In this document: one piece after another, positions 1 through 5,185 of the stretch | How the letters are laid out: each line of letters starts with the position of its first letter | Numbering within the stretch: position 1 is the first letter of the stretch | Origin: Sulfurimonas sp. | Lineage (GTDB): Bacteria > Campylobacterota > Campylobacteria > Campylobacterales > Sulfurimonadaceae | Length of the DNA stretch: 5,185 bases | Reading direction: 5' to 3' | Assembly: GCA_026987995.1 (NCBI GenBank) | Contig: JALSMC010000008.1 | Location: 1 to 5,185 of the forward strand | Program-made: the position numbers and the translations under genes | The notes under the pieces: generated by a model | Seen by the model: the letters and a program-made list of their open reading frames with translations, nothing else | Told to the model about the DNA's origin: nothing | The model's database searches: none

Positions 1-1012
1 TGGACTCTATTGTCGCATCTGCTTGTTTGTTTATGAGTGTTGCGAACTCTAAGTCATCTAAGTACTCAAGTTCTTCAAGTCCAACGAGTTCTACTTTTGG
101 GATTTTTAGCTTACTGTCAAAATCATTCACTTTTATGACAGTAACTGTTTTATCTCGTCTCCCCTCTACTATAAGCTGTAAAAAAGAGTGCTGATCTATG
201 GGTCCGATAATGCCAACTGGTGTAAGACCTTGTCTTGTAGCATTTATATCTACCTTACCTAAAGACTCTCCCCAGAGTTGGATATACCACTTGTTAAAAC
301 CTTCTAAACGCGAGGAGTATGAAAAGACTACATTTATGTTAAAGCTATTTTTATACTCCACAAAAAATCGTGCTTTTTTCATAATGTTTTTATAAACATT
401 TTGTTTCTCAAAAAAAGAATCATGTGCTTTTTTTATACCTTTAAGTATCGCATCTATATCTATACCTACTATAGCAAGAGGTAAGAGTCCAACAGCTGAG
501 AAAACAGAAAAACGACCACCGACATTTTTAGGTATCTCAAAAGTTTTCATCTGATGTAGCTGTGCATAAGCATATAGTTTAGAGTCTGACTCTGTTATAA
601 CAAGAGTGTTATCTTTACTAATCTTTACAAGAGAGTTTATGTACTTAAAGATAGAGATAGTTTCAACAGTCGTACCAGACTTAGATATGATAACAAAAAG
701 TGTGTCTTCTAAGTCTATCGCTTCTATTTTAGACTGTATATCTATGGGGTCTGTTGTCTCAAGAAAGTGAAGTTTTTTTTCTAAATCTTTAGAATGTTTT
801 AAAAACTTGTAAATTGCATATGTACCAAGTGTACTACCACCAATACCGATAACTACGATGTGCTTTTGCTCCACACTACTAGCATACTCTTTATAGCTTG
901 CTATATCTTGCTGCACAAGGTTGTAGTAGCCTATTGATTCTTTTTCTTTGAGAATTTCATTAAAGAGTTTTGTGTCGGATATACTTGGGTTATAGTTATC
1001 TTCATAATTCAT
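1..1012 (-). CDS. pgi: Glucose-6-phosphate isomerase, C-terminus cut off by window edge
   Basis: Interconverts glucose 6-phosphate and fructose 6-phosphate in the cytoplasm. I translated this frame by hand: about 337 codons are open from the ATG at 1012 to the window edge. It carries the two sugar-phosphate-binding loops of the SIS fold, GIGGS at residues 56-60 and SKSGTT at 110-115, then NVGGRFSVFSAVGLLP from about 163. WGESLGK at 247-253 contains the family's catalytic glutamate (E249), and DQHSFLQL around 273-280 contains the ring-opening histidine (H275). The conserved C-terminal lysine region lies outside the window; short bacterial forms are about 400 residues, so roughly 60-70 are missing. 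The start is supported by TAAGG at 1026-1022, overlapping the galU stop, 9 bases upstream. It is the third gene of the pglB-galU-pgi operon, 11 bases after galU. Family assignment is very secure; an isomerase of another SIS class is unlikely given the catalytic motifs. Confidence 0.96.
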   Translation of the reverse strand, partial: MNYEDNYNPSISDTKLFNEILKEKESIGYYNLVQQDIASYKEYASSVEQKHIVVIGIGGSTLGTYAIYKFLKHSKDLEKKLHFLETTDPIDIQSKIEAIDLEDTLFVIISKSGTTVETISIFKYINSLVKISKDNTLVITESDSKLYAYAQLHQMKTFEIPKNVGGRFSVFSAVGLLPLAIVGIDIDAILKGIKKAHDSFFEKQNVYKNIMKKARFFVEYKNSFNINVVFSYSSRLEGFNKWYIQLWGESLGKVDINATRQGLTPVGIIGPIDQHSFLQLIVEGRRDKTVTVIKVNDFDSKLKIPKVELVGLEELEYLDDLEFATLINKQADATIES

Positions 1013-1023
1013 ATTTGTAAACC

Positions 1024-1869
1024 TTAACTTTTATCTTTGGCATAAAAGTAGTTAGTAGCCTCTACAAAACCATCTACACTACCACAGTCAAAGCGTTTTC
1101 CATCAAACTTATAGGCTATCACCTTACCTATTTTTGCCATCTCTAAAAGAGCATCTGTTATCTGTATCTCTCCACCTTTTCCAGGTTTAGTGTTTCTAAG
1201 AACATCAAATATATCTGGAGTTAAGATATAACGACCGATGATTGCAAGGTTTGAGGGAGCATCTTTTGGCTCTGGTTTCTCTACCATGTCATTTACTCTA
1301 ACTAAAGAGTTTTTTGCATAACTAGCATCTTTCACTACATCACCCGCTATGACACCGTACTTATTACTATCTTCAGGTGCTATCTCTTCTACTGCGACTA
1401 TACAACACTTATACTTCTCATAAAGTGCGGACATCTGTTTAAGTACACCTTTTTCCTCGTTGTCGCAAAGGTCATCAGCAAGAACGACTGCGAAAGCCTC
1501 GTTACCTATAAGTGTCTCACCTGTAAGTATCGCATGTCCTAAACCTTTCATCTCAACTTGTCTGGTGTACGAGAAAGTACAAGCATTTATGACACTTCGT
1601 ATCTCTGTTAGGTATGACTCCTTGGCTGTTCCTTTTATCTGGTGTTCAAGCTCATATGAAATATCAAAATGGTCCTCGATGGAGCGTTTTCCTCGTCCTG
1701 TAACTATCGCCATTGTATCCATTCCTGCTTCTATCGCTTCTTCTACACCATACTGTAGTAGTGGCTTTGTAAGCACTGGTAACATCTCTTTTGGTATCGC
1801 TTTTGTAGCTGGGAGGAAACGTGTTCCATATCCTGCAGCTGGGAATAGACATTTTTTAATTTTGTTCAA
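1024..1869 (-). CDS. galU: UTP--glucose-1-phosphate uridylyltransferase (UDP-glucose pyrophosphorylase)
   Basis: Makes UDP-glucose and pyrophosphate from UTP and glucose 1-phosphate, the entry to UDP-hexose sugars for surface polysaccharides and glycans. The 281 residues match the usual 270-300 of bacterial GalU. Seen in order: the nucleotide-binding signature AAGYGTRFLPATKAIPKEML at 11-30 (with R17 and K27), VEMKGLGHA at 105-113, the metal-binding acidic pair in VLADDL at 129-134, VNDMVEKPEPKDAPSNLAIIG from about 192, GKGGEIQITDALL at 230-242, and KRFDCGSVDGFVEA at 258-271 near the C-terminus. The start is TTG at 1869-1867, since no in-frame ATG occurs before residue 30 and that would remove the signature. 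AAAGG sits 8 bases upstream, inside the last pglB codons. It begins 3 bases after the pglB stop and is followed 11 bases later by pgi, so translation is probably coupled. A different nucleotidyltransferase such as RfbA or RmlA is unlikely because of the GalU-type KEMLP and DCGS motifs. Confidence 0.97.
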   Translation of the reverse strand: MNKIKKCLFPAAGYGTRFLPATKAIPKEMLPVLTKPLLQYGVEEAIEAGMDTMAIVTGRGKRSIEDHFDISYELEHQIKGTAKESYLTEIRSVINACTFSYTRQVEMKGLGHAILTGETLIGNEAFAVVLADDLCDNEEKGVLKQMSALYEKYKCCIVAVEEIAPEDSNKYGVIAGDVVKDASYAKNSLVRVNDMVEKPEPKDAPSNLAIIGRYILTPDIFDVLRNTKPGKGGEIQITDALLEMAKIGKVIAYKFDGKRFDCGSVDGFVEATNYFYAKDKS

Positions 1870-1882
1870 TTTTTATACCTTT
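1870..1882 (-). promoter_or_regulatory. Ribosome binding site deciding the TTG start of galU
   Basis: AAAGG at 1882-1878, 8 bases before the TTG at 1869. It lies inside the last codons of pglB, so galU translation probably depends on ribosomes finishing pglB. It supports the TTG start over the out-of-frame ATG at 1852. Confidence 0.7.
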
Positions 1883-4041
1883 AATTTAAATATTTTAACA
1901 TTTGGATTAAGTATCACAGGTTCAAAAAGCTCTTTATCATACTCTTCTAACACCATTAACTGTATATATAAAGAGTTAAATGCTTTGTCATCAAGCAGTA
2001 AAAATGTATTGTAATTACTCATAAATATCACATTTAAATCAGCTGTAAAGTTAAGTAGTTGTACCTCTTTTTGAAGTTTCATGTTTTTATCGTAAGCTGT
2101 TTTCACAAACTGTTTTATAGGGTGTACTTGTCCCCCAATGGAAACAGTAGAATTTACTTTATCTAAAATGATTCCACGTCCAAGGTTTATTTGACTTCCT
2201 ACATCTTTAAAAGTTCGACTCATATAGAAAAAAGGATTTTTCTTTTTGTGTCCATTCATCAAGTTTAGGTCTGAAAAGAGTGCTACTGTTGGGTAAATAC
2301 TCAACATCCTATAGGGAAGATAAAGATAAACATCTCTTGTCTTTTTTGGTAACTTTATATCTTGTGATAAAGATTTTAAAAAGTCATTTGTATCTGTAAA
2401 ACCATACTCTTTTGTCATATCTTCTATGTTTGAAAACATTGTAAGATTTTTCTCTTTTATCTCTTCTTTATGAGTTGCTACAAACTCAAACTTTTTCTCT
2501 GTGTACTCAACATCAAGTCGAGCCATTTTTGCAGCTACATCTTGAGGGTTAGTGAGTATATAACTCACAGGAAAGTTAACACTTCCTGAGTGCTTCCCAC
2601 CATCTGCTAAAGTTTTTACATCTGCATAATATCTCAGTGGGTACCCATAATCCCACCAACCTACAACATAATCCTCTCTATCTGCTATGGATTTCAATTT
2701 ATCAAGGATTTGCACTTCTGTTTTATCAAAAACTGTTGGAACTTTATAGGCATCTATATGTTTATAGTTAGGGTAAAGTATGGCAAGTGTAAACGCGAAC
2801 ATACTTAAGTACTTGAGTCTTTGAGTAGGTAAAGTGTTTGCAATTTCTGTAATCAAAAAAGCGATACCAAGAGCAAGTATAGGTACAGCATAGATAGTAA
2901 AACGCAGCCCACCAACACTTGCTAAAAATCCAAGTCCGACCATCGGTAGTGTTAAAAGCATAATCTTATGCCTGTATGAAAGGTAAGCATAACCAGCTAA
3001 GGAAATCACAAAAGTGATCGGGTGTCCACTGATTCTGTTTGCAAATGTTTCAAAAGGAATCTTACCTGCTTCTCGAATTGTCTGCATAACAGAAAAAAAG
3101 TGAAGTTTTAAGCCATCATCACCTGCAATGATAGAAGATGTAAATACATAACCTTTGAGTTGATTCCAAATAGGTAAAAATCCACCTGTTATAAAAAATG
3201 CTACTATTGATATACCTAACATATAAAATATATACTTATCAAACTTCGCTTGCTTGAAAATATAAAAACTTCCTAAAATAAGAAAAAGTCGAATGTAACC
3301 ATCAAGACCCATCATCGCGAACATCATGATAGCAAGGAGTTTATAATTAAAAGTATTTTTTCTGTCAAATATAAGAGTATAAAGTAAAATCAGACCAAAA
3401 AATGAAAACTCCAAAGAGTAGCTTTGAGGGTACCACCATCTATAAACTAAGATGTCTAAGGCTGCGAGTAAAAGGTATATATTTTGTTTTGTTTGAATCG
3501 CCCAGATAATAGACCATAAAAGAAACATTGGGAGTACGATGTTAAGCATGTCCGTATCATAGTACCCGACCATAGTTCGGTTATAATAACTCCATGCAAC
3601 AGATGCTAAGAGTGCAGCGATAAGCCCCATCTCTAAGTTTTTGAGCACTTTAGCGATTAAAATTATAGGGATAACAAGAAGTGAACTTAAAAAAACTGGC
3701 ATATAAAGTAAAACAGTCTCAAAAGAAAAAGGTAATACATAAGCAAAAAAAGCAGTTAGCTGAGATGCAGCAGTAGTAACAGGGGAACTATCATTTAATT
3801 GATGAAACTTATCAAAATACTCTTTCGCGTCTGGATTTGTACTTGCACCAGTGAGGAAATCCCTCGCACCCTCAGCAAAATAGTAGCCATCGTTTGTGTT
3901 TATCATAAACTGACCATTAAATTTAAAAGCTTCAGTACCATTAAAGTGATACACCCAAATAAGACGCATAAGTATAGAAAATGTAAAGGCAATAAGTATA
4001 TAAATAAGTGTTAGTTTAGTTTCGTGAGTGATTGTTTTCAA
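1873..4041 (-). CDS. pglB: PglB-type undecaprenyl-diphosphooligosaccharide--protein oligosaccharyltransferase (STT3 family)
   Basis: Inner-membrane enzyme that moves a lipid-linked oligosaccharide en bloc to asparagine side chains of periplasmic proteins. The 722 residues compare with about 713 in Campylobacter. Residues 1-430 are mostly hydrophobic with many membrane segments; about 431-722 form the periplasmic domain. Visible motifs: ND51GYYFAEGARD (first catalytic aspartate), D162-T-D164 in GYYDTDML, TIRE with E324 in external loop 5, R336 in NRISGH (the arginine that in Campylobacter PglB reads the acidic -2 residue), WWDYG at 462-466, and M579-x-x-I582 in LPYRMLSI, the bacterial MI motif. 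Together these indicate an active enzyme using the extended D/E-X-N-X-S/T sequon; that specificity is inferred. The start is TTG at 4041-4039: the frame has a stop two codons upstream, the next ATG (M25) would cut into the first membrane helix, and the N-terminal length then fits the family. The Shine-Dalgarno is weak (TTGGA at 4055-4051). First gene of the operon. Confidence 0.96.
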   Translation of the reverse strand: MKTITHETKLTLIYILIAFTFSILMRLIWVYHFNGTEAFKFNGQFMINTNDGYYFAEGARDFLTGASTNPDAKEYFDKFHQLNDSSPVTTAASQLTAFFAYVLPFSFETVLLYMPVFLSSLLVIPIILIAKVLKNLEMGLIAALLASVAWSYYNRTMVGYYDTDMLNIVLPMFLLWSIIWAIQTKQNIYLLLAALDILVYRWWYPQSYSLEFSFFGLILLYTLIFDRKNTFNYKLLAIMMFAMMGLDGYIRLFLILGSFYIFKQAKFDKYIFYMLGISIVAFFITGGFLPIWNQLKGYVFTSSIIAGDDGLKLHFFSVMQTIREAGKIPFETFANRISGHPITFVISLAGYAYLSYRHKIMLLTLPMVGLGFLASVGGLRFTIYAVPILALGIAFLITEIANTLPTQRLKYLSMFAFTLAILYPNYKHIDAYKVPTVFDKTEVQILDKLKSIADREDYVVGWWDYGYPLRYYADVKTLADGGKHSGSVNFPVSYILTNPQDVAAKMARLDVEYTEKKFEFVATHKEEIKEKNLTMFSNIEDMTKEYGFTDTNDFLKSLSQDIKLPKKTRDVYLYLPYRMLSIYPTVALFSDLNLMNGHKKKNPFFYMSRTFKDVGSQINLGRGIILDKVNSTVSIGGQVHPIKQFVKTAYDKNMKLQKEVQLLNFTADLNVIFMSNYNTFLLLDDKAFNSLYIQLMVLEEYDKELFEPVILNPNVKIFKLKV

Positions 4042-4081
4042 AGATTATAATCCAATAATAAGTTTATTTTTAATAAATAAG

Positions 4082-4110
4082 ATTATATCACAGGTTTTAT
4101 TTTTTTGGGA
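4082..4110 (-). promoter_or_regulatory. Candidate promoter of the pglB-galU-pgi operon
   Basis: The minus strand reads TGATATAATC at 4090-4081: a perfect TATAAT -10 box (4087-4082) preceded by the TG of an extended -10. No TTGACA-like -35 is seen, and the upstream stretch is A-rich (CCCAAAAAAATAAAA), as is common in Campylobacterota sigma-70 promoters. The predicted transcript start near 4075 gives a leader of about 35 bases before the pglB TTG. This is a pattern match only. Confidence 0.55.
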
Positions 4111-4279
4111 TTAAAAGTGTGGCTCCGGATGCTGGATATTCTAGAACAATATAAAAAAAACGATAAAGACCATAAACAAGGACTTTGTAGCTCTATCAAA
4201 ATCTTTCTACATCTTCATTACTATTTATTTTCAGGCACAGTTTGGGCACAATAATGAATATCAACTTTTAATTAATTTT

Positions 4280-4297
4280 ATTATTTTTAGATATAAT
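4280..4297 (+). promoter_or_regulatory. Candidate promoter for the orphan gene at 4324
   Basis: A perfect TATAAT at 4292-4297 is preceded by a T-rich run (TTATTATTTTTAGA), the usual layout of Campylobacterota vegetative promoters, with no -35 consensus. The predicted start near 4304 leaves a leader of about 20 bases to the TTG start, enough for the ribosome binding site at 4313-4317. Confidence 0.6.
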
Positions 4298-4312
4298 CAT
4301 CTAAATAAAGAC

Positions 4313-4323
4313 AAGGAACCTTT
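4313..4323 (+). promoter_or_regulatory. Ribosome binding site deciding the TTG start at 4324
   Basis: AAGGA at 4313-4317 lies 6 bases before the TTG at 4324-4326. An in-frame TAA at 4306-4308 excludes an earlier start, and the next in-frame ATG is at 4492, so the TTG is the only start that fits. Confidence 0.7.
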
Positions 4324-4965
4324 TTGAATACAGTTCAAGAACAAGAATGTGGACATGTAATTTCTGATAATGATGTAAAAGGGAATTATGCTATTCCTCA
4401 AATTGCAAAGACATTTGTAAATAGTCAATGTCTTGAACATGAAATAGAACAATATTCTCAAATTTTAATTAAAGATTCCAATGATGAGTATATGACAGAT
4501 ATTATGATTAAACATTTTTACAAGTGTAATGTAAAATCATTTAAAAAGGATACTACTGGTAAAGTTGCATTTCATAAATTTTTCGAATTATTAGAAAAAC
4601 ACAGAAATAAGAAAATAGCTTCTTCAATTCATGCTAAAGAATTACTTACCTATAAGAAGAACGAGGTTCAACAAATCCAACTTTCTGCAATGTGGGATGG
4701 AATTATAGCCTGGAGGAAACTAGGTTATAACTATTGTGATGACTCAATAAATACATTGATAATGAGTAAATGGTATAAATATATGGATGATATATTTGTG
4801 TCTATGAGTGAAGATGAATATATAAATATACTTACAGACTATATGTATATTGAGGATATTCCAAGTAAGTACTTAATCCCAGTAAGTGGACTGAAATCAT
4901 TTTCAAAATGGTTACAGGATGATGATACACTTGTTAAAGTGGAGATGTATAAAGATGTTATATAA
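4324..4965 (+). CDS. Orphan protein of unknown function, 213 residues
   Basis: I do not recognise this protein or any catalytic motif in it. It appears soluble: no signal peptide, and no hydrophobic stretch long enough to cross a membrane. By hand count it has 32 Asp/Glu against 26 Lys/Arg, so it is slightly acidic, with Lys concentrated in about residues 63-112 and acidic clusters at 139-140, 155-156, 163-165 and 199-201. The C-terminal half is rich in Trp and Tyr (W124, W130, W150, W196; YKYMDD at 151-156). Its four cysteines (9, 36, 68, 138) are widely spaced and do not form a zinc-finger pattern. It has its own promoter and Shine-Dalgarno site, which support it being a real gene. Two 60-base lines that I counted within it are only about 22-23% GC, lower than lines counted in galU and pglB, suggesting a different origin. 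A second gene follows 17 bases after its stop, so the two are probably co-transcribed. Confidence 0.75.
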   Translation: MNTVQEQECGHVISDNDVKGNYAIPQIAKTFVNSQCLEHEIEQYSQILIKDSNDEYMTDIMIKHFYKCNVKSFKKDTTGKVAFHKFFELLEKHRNKKIASSIHAKELLTYKKNEVQQIQLSAMWDGIIAWRKLGYNYCDDSINTLIMSKWYKYMDDIFVSMSEDEYINILTDYMYIEDIPSKYLIPVSGLKSFSKWLQDDDTLVKVEMYKDVI

Positions 4966-4982
4966 AAGGGAGAAAAGATAAT

Positions 4983-5120
4983 ATGATTAATAGATATGAT
5001 GTAAAATTTTATGTTGGTGATAATAATAAAACATTAGTATTTCGTGCATTTTTAATTAATAGAGCCACTTGCAAATTCAAACCAAGCAAACAACTAAATT
5101 CTTCTCATAGCGATTTTTGA
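4983..5120 (+). pseudogene. Short gene, probably a 5' fragment cut by an insertion sequence
   Basis: The ATG at 4983 begins a 45-codon frame ending in TGA at 5118-5120. GGGAG at 4968-4972 is 10 bases upstream, so the gene is set up for translation as the second gene after the orphan at 4324. The first 26 residues (MINRYDVKFYVGDNNKTLVF and on through 26) look like the beginning of an ordinary protein, with a beta-strand-like pattern around a DNNK turn. From residue 27 the composition changes (RATCKFKPSKQLNSSHSDF), and this coincides with a GAGCC...GCAAA sequence resembling an insertion-sequence end. I infer that the original gene was longer and that residues 27-45 are read from the inserted DNA. 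It could instead be a genuine 45-residue protein. The function is not recognisable. Confidence 0.5.
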
Positions 5121-5185
5121 GATTAAAAAAAATCCCTCTAAATCAATATTACCGATATTTTATCTCAATTTTCCTAAAATTCTAA
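5062..5185. mobile_element. Possible outer end of an insertion sequence, incomplete at window edge
   Basis: The sequence GAGCCACTTGCAAATT at 5062-5077 resembles terminal inverted repeats of IS5-type elements, which often begin GAG and contain TTGCAAA a few bases in; this comparison is from memory. A TA precedes it (5060-5061), a plausible target site. All six frames of the following about 100 bases are interrupted by stops, as expected for the non-coding margin between a transposase gene and the element end. No transposase residues can be identified and the second end is not in the window, so the call rests on the terminal motif and on the broken gene at 4983. Confidence 0.35.
5117..5168. repeat. 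Imperfect inverted repeat
   Basis: TTGAGATTAAA at 5117-5127 pairs with TTTTATCTCAA at 5158-5168, 10 of 11 positions, with 30 bases between the arms. A smaller hairpin, TCTCA (5103-5107) with TGAGA (5118-5122), overlaps the left arm. The structures could be subterminal sites of the suspected insertion sequence or a weak terminator; the sequence alone does not decide. Confidence 0.35.

Larger units (their letters stand above)
4042..4323. other. Divergent AT-rich intergenic region
   Basis: This 282-base spacer separates the leftward pglB operon from the rightward orphan genes. It holds one candidate promoter for each direction. The middle part (about 4117-4255) is less AT-rich and contains a perfect 8-base palindrome (TTCTAGAA, 4139-4146) and two GGCACA copies 11 bases apart (4234-4250). 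It also has a plus-strand frame open from 4081 to a stop at 4252-4254, with an ATG at 4129 that would give 41 residues but has no ribosome binding site. I do not call that frame a gene. I see no tRNA, terminator or riboswitch here. Confidence 0.7.

Noticed and set aside
198..395. 65-codon plus-strand open frame opposite pgi
   Set aside because: Lies fully opposite the catalytic part of pgi, whose frame is continuous and motif-rich.
1664..1852. ATG at 1852 as an alternative gene start inside galU
   Set aside because: It is in a different frame from all GalU motifs and yields only 62 codons of unfamiliar sequence.
1460..2014. 184-codon plus-strand open frame opposite galU and the end of pglB
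   Set aside because: It is the antisense of two strongly conserved genes, and its translation (Ser-rich, no recognisable motif) is typical of a shadow frame.
3799..4014. 71-codon plus-strand open frame opposite the start of pglB
   Set aside because: Antisense to the conserved N-terminal domain of PglB, with no protein-like features and no convincing ribosome binding site.
4042..4049. Perfect TATAAT on the minus strand (4049-4044) as the pglB promoter
   Set aside because: It lies two bases before the TTG start, so transcription would begin inside the coding sequence. The TGATATAAT at 4090-4082 is better placed.
4117..4150. tRNA 3'-end-like string on the minus strand (GTTCTAGAATATCCAGC followed by ATCCGGAGCCA)
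   Set aside because: The T-loop spacing is wrong, the sequence upstream has no acceptable D-arm, anticodon arm or matching 5' acceptor strand, and no cloverleaf can be drawn.

Overview
The window looks like a stretch of a low-GC Campylobacterota chromosome, probably a free-living relative of Campylobacter such as a Sulfurimonas-type organism. The case rests on a bacterial PglB-type oligosaccharyltransferase with the full set of family motifs, followed by galU and pgi (neighbours in Campylobacter as far as I recall), and on T-rich promoters with a good TATAAT box but no clear -35. The genus is inference; no rRNA or other marker gene is present.

The left four-fifths (1-4041) is one tightly packed minus-strand operon, transcribed right to left: pglB (oligosaccharyltransferase for protein N-glycosylation), galU (UTP-glucose-1-phosphate uridylyltransferase) 3 bases later, and pgi (glucose-6-phosphate isomerase) 11 bases later. 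The window edge cuts pgi before its C-terminus. Pgi and GalU handle the hexose-phosphate and UDP-glucose pools that feed glycan synthesis, and PglB transfers a finished lipid-linked glycan to periplasmic proteins. Co-transcription is therefore metabolically sensible, but no glycosyltransferase, flippase or nucleotide-sugar-modifying gene is in view.

Positions 4042-4323 form an AT-rich divergent intergenic region. It has a candidate promoter towards pglB, another towards the rightward genes, and between them a short 11-base-period repeat and a dubious small open frame.

The right end (4324-5185) is different in character: lower GC, opposite strand and unrecognised genes. A 213-residue orphan protein is followed 17 bases later by a second gene. 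That second gene appears broken after 26 codons, where a sequence resembling the terminal inverted repeat of an insertion sequence begins (about 5062). The last about 120 bases are probably the outer end of that element. This looks like the edge of an accessory region.

Three genes (pglB, galU and the orphan) must use TTG start codons. I see no rRNA, tRNA, CRISPR array or riboswitch, and no complete recognisable defence or biosynthetic system. The orphan pair is the only candidate for something undescribed, and the window is too short to say what it does.
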